Part shown: one piece after another, positions 23,983 through 35,442 of the stretch | How the letters are laid out: every line of letters begins with the position of its first letter | How positions within the stretch are numbered: the stretch's first letter is position 1 | From: Chamaelirium japonicum | Taxonomy: Eukaryota; Streptophyta; Magnoliopsida; Liliales; Melanthiaceae | Direction of reading: 5' to 3' | DNA length: 64,000 bases | NCBI GenBank assembly: GCA_947650365.1 | Contig: OX393550.1 | Coordinates: forward strand, 95,832,951-95,896,950 | Program-made: the position numbers and the translations under genes | Notes under the pieces: generated by a model | Seen by the model: only the letters and a program-made list of their open reading frames with translations | Database searches by the model: none | What the model was told of the DNA's origin: nothing

Positions 23983-24415
23983 ACCTTGACAAGAAACAGC
24001 AAAAGAAGAAGCCTCGGTCGAGAAATACACTAGTTCTCTGGGAACACCCCCCTTATAAAACTAAGATTTTTCAATCCGCAACAATAAGTACCTCCGCAAG
24101 CAACAGCAGGAGAAGGAACCTCGGTTGAGAAACACACTGGTTCTTTGGGAACACCCCTTTGTAAAACCGAGACTTTTCAGCCCATAATAATAAGTGCCTT
24201 GACAAGCAACAGCAGGAGAAGAAGCCTCTGTCGAGAACACACTGATTTTTTGAGAACACCTCTTTATAAAACAAACTTTCAGCCCACACCAATAAGTGTC
24301 TTGGCAAGCAATAGTAGGAGAAAGAACCTCGGTCGTGAAACACACTAGTTTTTTGGTAACACCCCCTTATAAAAATGAGACTCTTCAGCCCACACAAATA
24401 AGTGCAAAACCACAA
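23983..24415 (+). repeat. Tandem repeat, ~102-107-bp unit, four copies
   Basis: The marker AAGCAACAGCAGGAGAA (or close variants) begins at 23991, 24098, 24204 and 24306. Each unit also carries GAGAA.CACACT.GTT and CACCCC.TTATAAAA. The units differ by 10-20%, so the array is not recent. Confidence 0.85.
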
Positions 24416-24627
24416 CCATATCAGCAGGAGGGTCACAAATATAGAAAGAAAATCAATACAACAATCCTACACAAACGCGTTGGCTTGGCTTGTAGCTCAA
24501 GCCATGACTATGCTAACCAGAACCGCTACTCTGATAGCCCTTGCCAACCGTGCCAGACTTCGAAGGCGTTTGGACTAGGGTATATCAACTGACCCAGGGG
24601 TCCTGACCCGACTGGGAAGAGGGTAAC
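24416..24627. other. Unassigned non-coding stretch
   Basis: Nothing recognised. Confidence 0.4.
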
Positions 24628-24890
24628 TGTGGGTGTAAAAATTATACATGATTGGGCCAACACATAGGGGCCCGCGCAGCGGCCCAATAAGGCAAGCTCA
24701 GGGTCACGTACCTACTCGTTAGGGCCAGCAAATCAAGTCCCCCCTTATTGGACTCGGACAGTCGCCCAATAGGGGGGGATTGATTTGCTAGCCCTGTAGA
24801 GTTGGTCCATGGGCATGGGCTTGCTGTCTTGGGACGTTGCATGGGCTCCTATGTGTCTAGCCCGGTCTGGTACAATTTTTGTACCCACAC
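24628..24890. mobile_element. Foldback MITE (GTGGGTGTAAAAATT ends)
   Basis: Left CTGTGGGTGTAAAAATTATA pairs with right AATTTTTGTACCCACAC. Inner arms CCAACACATAGG/CCTATGTGTCTAG and a central palindrome GCAAATCAAGTCCCCCCTTA / GGGGGGATTGATTTGC (24727-24793) show a whole-length foldback. No target duplication is clear. Confidence 0.75.
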
Positions 24891-25350
24891 CGGCGCACCA
24901 GCGGAATGCGCTAGCACATTTCATTGATACGCTGCAGTGAAATGCACTGACGCATTTTACTTCAGCGCATTAGTGAAATATGTCGATGCATTTCAAGTTT
25001 TACCACCGTCACCAACCACCACCGAGGATGATTCCAGCGAACCCTGAATCTGATTTCGGGACTTCCAGATTCTACCGCCATCTTCGACCACCGTTCGTTG
25101 CCACCCCGCCCGCCGCTGTTGCCCACCACCCCCACAAACCACTGGTCTCCTGTCGGTCACCACTCGTCGCCACGCCACCGGCCACCTCGGGTGGTGGCCG
25201 ACAAGGCGGTGGCGGGCAATCGGTGGCCAACGGTGGCAGGCGGGGCGGTCGATAGTGGGTAGCAGGCGGGGGTGGTGGCATCCCCTTAGGGTTCATCCCA
25301 TGGCCCAATCATGACCATTAAAACGGGATGAACCATGTGTCACTTCCCAA
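24891..25350. repeat. CCACC/GGTGG-rich repeat, copy 1
   Basis: The segment has CACCACCG-type sequence, then GGTGGTGGCATCCCCTTAGG and GTTCATCCCATGGCCCAATC, shared with copies near 31999 and 33938. ORFs on both strands are by-products of the low-complexity composition. The first 100 bp hold a short run of GCATTT / AAATGC inversions. Confidence 0.5.
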
Positions 25351-25750
25351 AGCATCAATTGCCGAAAGGGGAGACGGATCATCAGTGGAGCAGGGCCGAA
25401 TCCCTTTGAAATTGAGGATGAAGTCTTTTTAAAGCTTCGGGGGTACTTTAGTCAAAAATCAAAGAGCGGCCAAAAAAGTAATGCAAAAAAATAATCAGTC
25501 ATTCGCAACAATACGTATGAGTTTGGAACTTTTTTTTTTTAAAAAAAACTCCTTTTTCACAAGAAAATAGCATGGTTGTGGTAGCATAAAATGGTCTTAG
25601 ATTTAGGAGCAATGCTATTCATTTTACCATTCTTCCATAGAAAAACACGCATCCAATCACGATTCACCGATCGAAGCTGGGCGAAGGGGACGATTGTGAT
25701 CACGACACATCATTACATAAATCAGTACAGTTAAAAGCTATGGGGGTAAA
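25351..25750. other. Unassigned non-coding stretch
   Basis: No gene or repeat boundary recognised. Confidence 0.4.
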
Positions 25751-25759
25751 TAATATTTT

Positions 25760-26055
25760 AGGTTATTTTGACTTTGCCCCCCAAATTTTGCCTTGAATTA
25801 GACTGTACCCCCCATTTTTTTTTCATTAATTAGACTTTACCCCCCAAAACTATCTGCTCCGTCAATTCACCCCCCAAAACTTTATTCATTTTCCCTCAGC
25901 TCACCCTTTCTGTTAGATGGTGAGCTGGCTCACCCTTTCTGTTAGATGGTGAGCTGAGGGAACAGTTAGTTTTGGGGAGTAAAGTCTAATTAATGAAATA
26001 ATGGGGGGTAAAGTCTAATTCAAGGCAAATTTGGGGGGCAAAGTCAAAATAACCC
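25760..26055. mobile_element. Mutator-type foldback MITE
   Basis: Left AGGTTATTTTGACTTTGCCC and right inverse GGGTTATTTTGACTTTGCCC match almost base for base. A 9-bp duplication TAATATTTT occurs at 25751-25759 and 26056-26064, as expected for Mutator-like transposition. The centre contains a ~29-bp tandem pair (GCTCACCCTTTCTGTTAGAT). 296 bp, non-coding. Confidence 0.88.
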
Positions 26056-26064
26056 TAATATTTT

Positions 26065-26911
26065 TTTTACATTTTACGGAATCCCGGAAGCTGGTGACCG
26101 GAGCACAAAGAACTCGGTATGCTTTTACTTTGCCTCAACTTTACAAAGCCTGGGAAAGTCCGCATCATTGCTCCCAACTTTAAAAAAAAAACCAATCCAC
26201 TAAACTCCCAAGAGCGATGTGATATCCCCACGCCACGCGTCCTCCCCTCCCCCACCACCGGTCTAAAAGGCGCTCCGGCCGGTCCAGACCGGGAATCGAG
26301 AAAGGGGTCGGTTTCTTGGACAGGCGGTTTCGTGGAAAAAGGAGGCGGGGCGGGTGAGATCACGCGATTCGCACCAGGCTCCGTGTCCCCACCCTCACGG
26401 CGTTCGAGACGGCACGAGCCACAACTGCCGTCAGGGTCGGATCAGTTCTCACCCACCAATTCTTTACTTTCGAATTTTTTAAATTAATTAAGATTTTAAA
26501 ATATTTCAAAAAAAAGGACTGACTGTCTGACACAATATTCTATCCTCGCCCCTGTTTCCCTTCAAGAGACCGCCACTGCAGACAACTGGAGAAACCAAGA
26601 ACCCCACTAACCGAAGCGTTTATAAAATTATTTTTCCCATTTTTTAAAATAAAATCCATAACCGTACTCAGCACCTTTTAATTAAAAAAAAGAATTATTT
26701 CTTATAATATTCCGATATATTCATATAATATGACGTCATATATCAGTAGAAAATAAACCCAGCTTTTACTCCTCTTCTAACATACCCCTTGCCAAAAACA
26801 AAAAGGGCGGAAGGTAACGGCGATGCCCTCACCGCAAAAACCGGCGAAGGACTGTTACAAAATTACCACAAAAAAACAAAAAAAAAGGGGGTAAAAGCCA
26901 AAATTCGGAGG
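26065..26911. other. Intergenic region downstream of the DUF506 gene
   Basis: No gene. The part next to 26911 should hold the 3' UTR of the minus-strand gene. Confidence 0.5.
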
Positions 26912-28303
26912 CTACGGCTTCTCTCTGAGTACGGAGGCTAGGCCGGTGACGACCTTCGCCCCCGCCTGCGGGGTCTTCGGCTTCACCGCCGGCGGCTGCC
27001 ACGGAGACACCACCACCGTTATCTTCTCCGGCGAGGCGCAGTCCGGCGCGGGTGTGCCGGGGTCCTCGTCGAATCGCATCTCGAACTCACCAGAAAAATT
27101 GACCGCCGAGATCGGGCATCCGCTGCCGCTGCCGCTACCGACGATGTCGCTCTTGCCATTGTGGTCCTCCGATCGCTCCTCTCCGTCCGCCTTCGGCTCC
27201 ACATCGGCGGCGGCGGCGGTGGTCCTACGGTACGGAGCGAGCCATTTGGCCCGTATGTACTCGGGCTTCCTCCACGGCGGGAAGTGGAGGCCCTTCTTCT
27301 TGAGGCTCTGCCTCGCCGCCTCCGAGGCGACGGCGACGATCTGCTGCAGCCGCTCCGCCTTACCGACGAAGATTGACGGCAGGGACTGGAGGACGGCGCG
27401 GTAGGTCTTGGTCGACCGGGCGATCTCGAACTCCGAGCGGAAGTCGACGTCCACCAGGAACCGGTCGCCGTCGGCGATCACGTCCACGTATTCGTACTCC
27501 CCTGTCGTCAGACCTCAAATCAACGGCGCGGATCGAGGAGTGGTATCGGTGATTAGATAAGAGGCTTACGACAATACCGGCCGGAAAGGAGGAGGTCTTC
27601 TCCCAGCGAGACTTGCAGATGGAGGCGTCGTACCCGAGGGCTTGGAGGCCGTCGGCCACGATCCGCAGGAAACCGTCTTTACCCTTGGCGATCTTGCCCT
27701 GCTCCACGATCTTTGATGCATCGGCCAAGAGATTCCTCTCCGCGACGCTCGCGCATGGCACTAAGCTCTGCAGGAATTAAAAGAGATATTTCTAAATTGT
27801 AGGAATTAAAAGAAATCGGAAATGGAAAGCTTTTGCGAGATGGATAGGGTGGGGGATCAGCTGGATCGGGATTGGGCGTCGCATTAGCTAATCGCTACCT
27901 TGAGGATCTCAACCGCGTCGCCGCTGGCGCCGGTGACGACCGGAGGGGCATCGCCAGCGGCGCGGTAGTCAAGGTCGTCGTCGGAGCTGTCGTCGCAATT
28001 GCCGTTGAAGCAGTTGCACCGGCTCCGGCCGCACCTGGACGACTTATCGTTGCTCTCCTCTATGAAGCTCAGGACCATCCGGTCCAGGCACACCGAGCTC
28101 GGGTCCGGATCCACCCCGTCGTCCCGCTCCTTGTCCCTGGCATCTCCGGCTCCGATGAGCTTCTCCGACGAGGAGATCCTCAGCACGCTGGGGAACTGCC
28201 GCTCGAAGAGCCGCTTCAGCCGCAACTTGCCGGCGGGCTTCGCCGGATCGCTCCTGACCGCTCCCTTGCAATCCAACGGCTGGACCTTCATCTGAAATGG
28301 CAT
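26912..28303 (-). CDS. DUF506 family (PDDEXK-like) protein, three exons
   Basis: Exons on the minus strand: 28303-27899, 27767-27578 and 27501-26912, total 1,185 bp and 394 residues. Introns are GT..AG (131 and 76 bp) in phases 0 and 1. The start is MPFQMKVQPLD, the usual family N-terminus. The frame extends upstream to 28510 but that part is probably 5' UTR. Residues ~85-120 are acidic with a Cys-rich CGRSRCNCFNGNC patch. The core runs from LVPCASVAERNLLADASKI through LGYDASICKSRWEK and GEYEYVDVI to DVDFRSEFEIARSTKTY, then KKKGLHFPPWRKPEYIRAKW near residue 270. The C-terminal ~100 residues are variable and Pro/Ser-rich, ending in a conserved-looking VVTGLASVL. The family (PF04720) is classed as PDDEXK-nuclease-like by fold; no activity is established. 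High GC and CpG contrast with the surrounding repeats, consistent with an active, unmethylated gene. Confidence 0.93.
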
Positions 28304-28970
28304 CGTTTCCGAGGTACAAACCCCGATTCCACTCCTCCTTCCTCCCTCCCTCCCACCCGAGCTAGAAATTTTACTACTAACAATCCATTTCCGGAACTTA
28401 GAGGTAGTAGATACACGAAAGAGAACCGGTACAAATCCCTTACTATAGAAATCGGGGCCGAAATGAGGAAATCGGGGGTTAATGCCACGATCGAGTACAC
28501 CGATCTCCACCTTTCGAAGCTCTGATCACATTACACCTAAAACTAGAAGCCGCTGACGATCGCCAGAGCGAAACCGAGGTGAAATTAAAGCGACAGCCGA
28601 TGATTTCAAAAAAGACGCGGAAACAAAAGGGGGAAAGGGGGAAAACAATCGCGATCGAAAGAAGCCATTAATACAGCCTCCTCCCTGCAATCGCCCTCCA
28701 AATCTCACATCCCGCGGCCCCCGAACCTCCCAATCCCACTCGCTTTGCCATTAGGGTTTCAAGAATTGGCCGAAAGGGACGACCTCGTGGAAATCGAGGC
28801 GGGCGGTGAGCGACCTCCTGGCGGCCGGAGCGTCCGTTGCTTCCGATTCCTCCTCTCCCTCTCGTCCGGCGACGGCGGTTTCCGGCGGTGCTGAGGTTTG
28901 TGACCGGGGCTGGGGTTTGGCCTTGCAAGCAAAGAGGGGAGGGGAGGGGGGATGGGGGTTTTAAAAGGTG
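28304..28970 (-). promoter_or_regulatory. 5' UTR and core promoter region of the DUF506 gene
   Basis: The region upstream of the ATG is GC-rich. A TTTTAAAA element lies at 28959-28966, with a pyrimidine-rich patch on the minus strand at about 28931-28956 just downstream. These are plausible core-promoter signals and would give a 5' UTR of ~600 nt. The transcription start cannot be fixed from sequence alone. Confidence 0.4.
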
Positions 28971-29152
28971 TGGAACGGTGAAGTGAGAAGGCACAGAGTG
29001 CTGAGTCGGACGAGCGGTGGGGGGTGGGACCGTGGGAGGAGGAGGAGGAGGCGAGGGAGATGTCAATCCGACGTGGCAAAGATAAACCTGAGCTTGGGAC
29101 CGCTACGTGGTCGGTTTTATGGAGCGTTTTAAACATGGCCCTACGATCTAAC

Positions 29153-29160
29153 CACGTGTC
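29153..29160. promoter_or_regulatory. G-box/ABRE-like site CACGTGTC
   Basis: CACGTGTC lies ~850 bp upstream of the DUF506 start codon. A second copy at 29615-29622 and a TACGTGG at 29104-29110 suggest possible bZIP/bHLH input such as ABA or light. This is motif evidence only. Confidence 0.35.
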
Positions 29161-29162
29161 CC

Positions 29163-30404
29163 CACTTCGCCACCGGAGGTTGACCCGTGGGTTTCCACTT
29201 TCCCAAATGACCACACTGCCAGTGCGTCCAACTGCAGGTAACCGCTGTGTTCATGCGGGAGGGGGTAAACCGGCTGGGCCGGTGTCTCCGATCGGAGTAT
29301 GTCAATTATACCCCTACATGGGCCTTATATTTCCATCGGGGTGCAGTCTAGTAATGCCGTAATTAATCGGAATGCCAGGGCCTGTGTGACGGGGAAGACG
29401 TTTATCGTGGGCCGCGGCGTACGGTTCCTCCGCCAACTTCAAACCGGTGCGCTCGACACGATCGCCTGTCACGGTCGACACCTGTCCGAACGGCCGATCG
29501 CTAACCGCTAATCCCATCGAAGTCTGTGCGGGATCTACGCCGTCCACGTGAGTGCTCCTCAGCTGTCTGATCTAGGATAGCAGGCACCGACAACCGATCA
29601 TGATGTGTGAGCGCCACGTGTCCGCAGTCGGGAGGAGCTCGGAAGAAAATGCTGAGTGTGATTCACTGGTGGGTTCTGGGTGCAACGGACGGCTGTGATG
29701 GGGGCACGTCGATCTGGCTGGCCAGTCGGGATAGATGCTCGGGACAAATAGTGTTGTCCGACGGGGAAATGTCATGATCAAAGCCACCTAAGAGGCAAGG
29801 TATTGAGGGCTATTATCCGGAATAATTTAATAATTAGAATAATGTATGTAGACAATTATGAGGTACACCATACGCATCATGGAGAATCTTAGGGGGTTGA
29901 TTAGGATAAGTATGAGATGATTTCTTGGGTACTTAAACAAAGTACGTGTGGTGCTAGGTGTTCCCTTCGATAGGTGAACCTCCATTGGGTGGATCCGAGT
30001 TAACAAATCCAAATCGTGACGTGTGATCGGGTGCATCCGGGTCAACCGGTGTGGTTGAGATCGCATCGCATCAAGAAGACTTGTGGTTCGGGCTAGGGTT
30101 TCCGCCAATTTTTCGACTCAAAAATTCCTTATTGAAACCAAGAATTTATCTAATGGTCCACTAGATAGGAAGGAGGACGAGAAAAAAGATGAAAAGAAAA
30201 AGAGGGCGACGGAGGATGCTAGGGAGGACATTGGAGAGAGCGGCAGAATTAAAAAAAAAAAAAAAAAAAAACTTTTAAAGTTGGGGGTCGATGCGAAAAT
30301 GTGTTGTTTGTTAATTCCGAACTTTGCTAAGATTTCGCTCGGTGCAACTAGAGCGTCCCTTATCTTGCCAATGAATTATGAAAGATGCCTAGCACATTAG
30401 GTTT
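29163..30404. other. Intergenic, no gene recognised
   Basis: GC-rich to about 29780, then AT-richer. A poly-A run at 30250-30269 lies in an ORF with no family match. Possibly a retroposon tail. Confidence 0.45.
29615..29622. promoter_or_regulatory. Second G-box/ABRE-like site CACGTGTC
   Basis: The same octamer as at 29153, in the context GCGCCACGTGTCCGC. ABRE-type sites often act in pairs. Confidence 0.3.
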
Positions 30405-31330
30405 AGGGTGTTGCTATTTACACCTACAAATTTATGAATCCCCCCAACTTGATATGGCCACCCCATTTCGAGTCTTTATTTAAAAAAAATTAAGGCCCCC
30501 ATTCTGATATGGCAGTGACGAAAGCCCCCCTTCTCTTTTGAGACATGTCGATTGCACCGGATAGGAGAGACCTGTTGCAGAACTCATGATAGAGGAGATA
30601 CTGTCATGGACACTTTCCTGGTGATTGCGCTTCGGTCTGACCATACACCATGCTCGGTGCTCTATCACGCCCTTGTGGTCCCGTTTCCTAGTGATCGTAC
30701 ACCATGCCCAACGCTCTATCATGCTCTTGCGCAGAGACTGAGGTTGTGGTACGTGTGGGTGCAAAACTCGGCTAAGCACTCTGAAGTGGAATCCACTAGC
30801 TCTGCTTGGGGGTCCACAAAGGCGATAGTGGGGCTCGCTAGCCCTTTCTGTGGGGCCACGGGGGCAACAATGGGACCCTCTAGCCCTGCCTAGTGGTCCA
30901 CGGAGGTGACTGCGGGACCCCTCGACCCCACTTGGAGCCTAAGGCAGCCATAGAAATCGCTCCGGAACCCATATATTTCTAAACCCCTATAAATAGCATG
31001 CCTGACGAATATTCCAGATCGATCTTTTGATTACCAGATCAAACTTTTGAATTCCAGAGCTCAGTCATCCCTCTTTACCGCTTTCTCCGAAGACTTAGAC
31101 AAGTGAAACTCGGCCTGTCGAAGTCAATAGACTTTCAAAGATAGTGAATTAAGATTGCACCTTACCGCACGGAGACGTAAGCTTCGGCTGAACTCTGATG
31201 CCAGACCTTTGTCTACTTTTCTCTACTCCTCATTCTTTCTATATCTAAGGTCAAGTCAACAAGTCAAGATCGAATCGATTGATTATTAGGAGTTTTCGGA
31301 CGGCATGAAAATCATCCCCCACAATACCTG
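30405..31330 (+). repeat. LTR-like sequence, unclassified
   Basis: A TATA-type box CTATAAATAG (30989-30998) follows a GC-rich stretch with ~60-bp imperfect tandem repeats (ACACCATGC.C..YGCTCTATCA.GC at 30648 and 30698). The transcribed-looking part ends near AAGTCAACAAGTCAAG. It resembles the U3-R-U5 of a Gypsy-type LTR, but the borders could not be set. Confidence 0.35.
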
Positions 31331-31368
31331 TCAATTTGCTTGGTAGGTTTTGGGACGTGTCAACCATA

Positions 31369-31484
31369 TGTTAGATATCCGCCAGTGTCCTGTCCCAAAA
31401 CCCAGATCGTAAGGGAAGGCCCACCATAAGGTATATAAGCACAACATAGCTCAGCTCCTAGCCAATGTGGGGCTAAACCCAACA
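31369..31484 (-). repeat. TRIM-type LTR (family 2), minus strand
   Basis: On the minus strand it runs TGTTGGGTTTAGCCCCACATTGG ... GATATCTAACA (the first block is split as TGTTGGGTTTAG and CCCCACATTGG), ~116 bp. It shares a TATATA box and CTTACGATCTGGGTTTTGGG with the LTR at 15980. It is followed by TATGGTTGAC, which may be a decayed primer-binding site. Confidence 0.6.
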
Positions 31485-31796
31485 AAGTTTACCCTCGAAC
31501 CACCTGCCCATTAATTGATACTCCAATAGTAGCCCATTTCCTGCATGGGAAAATGGTTAGAAAAGGATGGGTTGGATTGATAGATAGATTCCCGGAACAC
31601 CCTCAATGATAGGCCAGACAACGTGGGCCGTAGGAGGGGCCTGGGTAGCATCATTATGATCACGACCGCTCATCTCGGGTTCCATCATGTGACCCCACCG
31701 GCTTGAAGTATGATATAGGAGTTTGAGTCCCACCCATGAATAATGCTGTTTCAACAAACTGAGGACCACCAGGCGGGACAACTCCACATGAAGTGG
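31485..31796. other. Unassigned non-coding stretch
   Basis: Nothing recognised. Confidence 0.4.
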
Positions 31797-32076
31797 AGCG
31801 CTGGCATCTCCCGATTGGCGGGACTATGGGCCATGGGGTGAACCCTAGGGGGATGCAACGTGCACGGGTGGTGGACGATGACAGTAGCTGATTGGGAGTT
31901 GCTGGTGGCGGGATACGATGGTGGGTGGTGGCTGACGGGTGGCTCACGGGGCGGTGGACGGTGATTGGCGGAGGGTGGTGGCTGAAGGGACAACGATGAC
32001 CGACGGTGGTGGCATTCCCTTAGGGTTCATCCCATTGCCTAAACTCCCGTCAATCAGGAGATGCTAGTGCTTCATT
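31797..32076. mobile_element. Foldback element with GGTGG-rich core (copy 2)
   Basis: Left GCTGGCATCTCCCGATTGGC .. GGGTGAACCCTAGGGGGATG pairs with right CATTCCCTTAGGGTTCATCC .. TCAGGAGATGCTAGTGC. The core is GGTGG/GACGG low-complexity sequence. The right end equals the tail of the repeats at 24891 and 33938. Confidence 0.6.
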
Positions 32077-32142
32077 CGCGTGCAGTCGTTCTGATAGATT
32101 GTCGCTCGGTTTGCTCAAATAACATTACTCCGCATCCAAAGA

Positions 32143-32355
32143 GTTTTTTTTCTTCCCAACATCGCCGATTGTCCTGAAACCTCTAGGTCAATGGATCCAC
32201 TCCCGACTCGAACAAATCCCTCTGGAAATGACACCGATCCACTCGCAAGGGTCAGTCTTATCGAACCCACAACCTTCTCGCCAAAGCATCGGTTGCTTAC
32301 CAACTCCCCTGTGCCCTGGCGGGCGAAGGGGCATGAACCTTTTGGTCCACATAGC
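32143..32355 (-). mobile_element. tRNA-derived SINE, copy 2
   Basis: On the minus strand: GGGGAGTTGGTAAGCAACCG holds the A-box (TGGTAAGCAACC, 32302-32291), and GTGGGTTCGATAAG (32271-32258) is a good RNA polymerase III B-box. A ~110-bp body ends in an A-rich tail (TTTTTTTCTTCCC on plus, 32143). The spacing is shorter than in an intact tRNA, and no cloverleaf survives. A related copy lies at 16977-17205. Confidence 0.65.
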
Positions 32356-32513
32356 CTCGACTCCTTCCTTTGGTAGGCCGGACCTATCACCAATTAAGAC
32401 ACTTCGACCCCTAATAAAGCATCGTACCTTGATCCAACTTGATAAGGGTTAAGGTTTTGGTGCCCATAGTATTTGTTGTCCTTTTGACTGTATTTTTGAA
32501 AGATGACCTAGGG

Positions 32514-32810
32514 TTGCAACTCGGGCGGGTTGTGTCAAGTTAGAGGTCAACGCAAGCTCAACTCGAGTGATGGAATCCGTAACCCGCCACTCCTAACCCA
32601 ACCCATCCTTGAACCCGTGTTGTTGAACTCTGCCCGATCTGGTTACAAATTTTCATGCTCCGGTTAAGCTCATGTTTGCGCAAGTTGGCAGGTGGAGTCG
32701 GATTGGACAGCTTCTAGTAAAGCTTATCTATCAATTGTCGGAGGTTTTGAATTTTAAAAAGCAAAAAAGAAAAAACTACCTTAATCATTAGGAATAAGGT
32801 GACCATGCCT
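32514..32810. repeat. Dispersed element, copy 2 (hAT-like left end)
   Basis: It begins TAGGGTTGCAACTCGGGCGG and is collinear with the copy at 16471 up to GAGGTTTTGAATTTTAAAAA followed by GCAAAA. No right TIR was found. Confidence 0.55.
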
Positions 32811-32839
32811 CGTCCAATACGATTGGGAATAAGATTTAT

Positions 32840-33313
32840 TAAGAGTGACAATGGGTCGGGTCGGGTCGTGTCGTGTTTAGTTTCGGATCGTGCCCAAAAC
32901 ACCTAGAGTGGGGCCCGACCCGTTTAACTAATCGTGTGTCTAGACTCTAAACCCGTACCTGGCCCGCTTATAAACGGGTAGACTTGATAAGACCTGTTTA
33001 CCACACGGGTCAATTTAGTTGACCCGATCCGACTCAACCCGACCTGACCCGAAAAGACCTGCTTGTACTACATACTACAAAATTATCCTATATATTACAG
33101 TATCGAATTGCAGATAGACCCGACCCGACACGATCCGTTGAATTTTAAATGGGTCTTCTCGGGTCTACCATGTCTAGACCCTAAACCCGGGCCCAACCCA
33201 TTTATTAAACGGGTTAGTCGTGTCGACCCGTTTACAACCCGAACCCAGTTAACCCAAATCCAGACCCCGCTAATTTCGTGTCGGGCGTGTCTGGTCCAAA
33301 ATTGCCAGCCCTA
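32840..33313. mobile_element. hAT-type MITE with CGGGT/ACCCG interior
   Basis: The ends TAAGAGTGACAATGGGTC and AAAATTGCCAGCCCTA are of the same family as 3180 and 43819. Flanks AGATTTAT (32832-32839) and GGATTTAT (33314-33321) match at 7 of 8 bases. The interior is a head-to-head field of GGGTCG pentamers. Confidence 0.85.
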
Positions 33314-33442
33314 GGATTTATGCTTGTCCAGAAATAAGTTCCATGAGGCCTATAAGGTTACATACTATACTCAACTTGGGTTCAGATCGGTGAGTAACCT
33401 GGCCCATGCGCACACCCACCCACATCGCAAGAGAGACCCTAA

Positions 33443-34262
33443 GTGCCTGTTTGTTTTTTGGACCCACAAAGTAAATGCTAGTAAATAGGATGTGGGCTAG
33501 TAATCTACCAGATCGACTAGTAAATATGATTTCCTTCTTATTGTTTGCATTGACCAGTAAAGTAAACCATTACTTCTGGACAGCTGTTTGGATTGACCAG
33601 TAAAGTAAATTAGAAATTAAATCTACCAGTCGTCTGTTGCCGTCGTCGTCCACCACCCCTCGCTGGCCACCGACAACCTGTCACCGCCCCGCCGACCACC
33701 GTCCACCACACGCTGCTAGCCACCACCCTTGTCGACCACTGGTCGCTCGTCGCCGCACTGTCGACTACTACCCATCGCCGCCCGCTGGCCACACGGTGGC
33801 AGGTTGTTTCAGACTGGTGACAACAAACGACCGGTGGTCGGGAGGGGTGGAGGCCGGCGGTGGGTGGTGGACGGCGGGGCGGCGACCGCCGGTGGCGGGC
33901 AAGGCAGCAAAACAACAGGGCGGCTGCGACGGCCAGTGGTGGTGGCATCCCCTTGGTTCATCTCAAGGCCCATAGATCATGGCCGTTGAAACTGGGATCG
34001 CCATATGTCACTTCCAAAATAGTTGAATCCATCATGTGATGATCTGTCGATTGTGCCATTGGCTAACGTGGCATGGTCAACAGAGCCTTCTACTAGTAAA
34101 TCATAAGTTTTACTTGCCTTTTTCAAAGTAAAACTTTTTGGCTACTAGTAAATCTCCTACTATTTACTTTACTATAATTTTTTGAATCCAAACGACAGCA
34201 AAATAAATTTTTTATCCGATTTACTTTATTAGTTAGCCTGTTGACCGAATACAAACAAGCCT
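33443..34262. mobile_element. Large MITE with CCTGTTTG-type ends
   Basis: Left GTGCCTGTTTG and right inverse AGGCTTGTTTG, with TAA at both flanks (33440-33442, 34263-34265), suggest a PIF/Harbinger (Tourist-like) MITE. The subterminal parts share CTAGTAAAT and TTTACTTTA motifs. The centre (33620-34030) is the CCACC/GGTGG repeat, copy 3, including GGTGGTGGCATCCCCTTGG. A hAT origin is the alternative. Confidence 0.6.
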
Positions 34263-34265
34263 TAA

Positions 34266-34756
34266 GCGTAACGATATTCAAGCCCACATCGAACTCTTGC
34301 CAGTGGTCATGGATCGGCCTCCGTTCAGTGCATTGAATAGTGGATGATGCATGTCACATCGTTGCATGTCCAAAGTATGTTCAAGTATCTTTTTCCATGA
34401 GCGTTGTAATTTGCACCCCATAAATTGTTAGGGCCCCCCTATTAGTTGGCCACCTCTGGCCACATCTGAAAAATTGACAAGGGCCTCCAAATTAATTGGG
34501 CACCCCCACATTCCCCCCTCTTGTTCCGATCCGTCGTCGCCTTTCTCTTCCTTTTTCCCTCTTCCTCTCCCTCCGCTCCCCCCTCCTCCCCATTTTGAAC
34601 TGCCACCACCGCATCTGCCCTCCTCTCCATCCCCTCCCTAATCTAACACATAATTGAAAAGGTATGGAAATCACAACTTATGCCACATATATCCATGTTT
34701 AGAGTCGTGATTCGGGTTCGTTGATCCGACTCTTTCTAATCCAATCTTTCTCAAGG
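34266..34756. other. Unassigned non-coding stretch
   Basis: CT-rich (34515-34640). No gene is seen. Confidence 0.4.
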
Positions 34757-35442
34757 TTTTTTTTTCAATCAAAATTAGGGGATTTTATTAGGGACCCCTC
34801 CCAAGAAAACGAAAATACGCTTACAACTCTGGCCTTTTATATCAAGGCTAACATAGAGAGGAAAGGAAAAGACAAGTCAACATAAAAAGAGCAATCTCTT
34901 ATAGCAAGGATGCTTTCTAATGCCTCAGAAGGTCACCTCATTAGCTTCGTTCATAAGTTCTACCAATCTTGTCAAATTCAATGGCCAATCGTATGTTTTC
35001 CTTGAGATCTTTGTGAAAATATCTCTTGATCTCATTCCCATCATACCCCAACTTTGCTATAAGGTCAGTTGATTGATTGTCGTTCTGACAAATGTGAGTG
35101 ATCTTGTAATCACTGAAATCGTAAAACTTATCTTGGATACTTTGGACTTGATGAATTGTGTTTCAAGGATGTGAACAAAGATTTTGGATACATTTGATGG
35201 CTAGCAAGAAGTCTGACTCTATCCAAATATAGTAAATTCCCACCTTAGAGGCTATATTGATGACTATCTCAATGGCTTGCATTTCCACATTCTTTCTCCA
35301 TGTTATCCCTCAAAAAGCTTGGGTAAATTACTCATAGACCCCCTTGTAGTTTAACCGATTATCACTTACACCCTCTCATGTTTAAAACACTACAAATGCC
35401 CTCATAGTTTTAGTTTGAAAAACACATCACTTGCACCCCCTC

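Noticed and set aside
24980..25308. Overlapping ORFs on both strands in CCACC-rich sequence
   Set aside because: Low-complexity GC-rich triplets are open in several frames; the segment is a dispersed repeat.
27872..28525. 217-codon plus-strand ORF over the DUF506 gene
   Set aside because: Shadow of the GC-rich first exon on the other strand. The minus frame has family motifs and splice sites.
33610..33989. 110-codon ORFs on both strands
   Set aside because: Same GGTGG-type low-complexity repeat inside a MITE.
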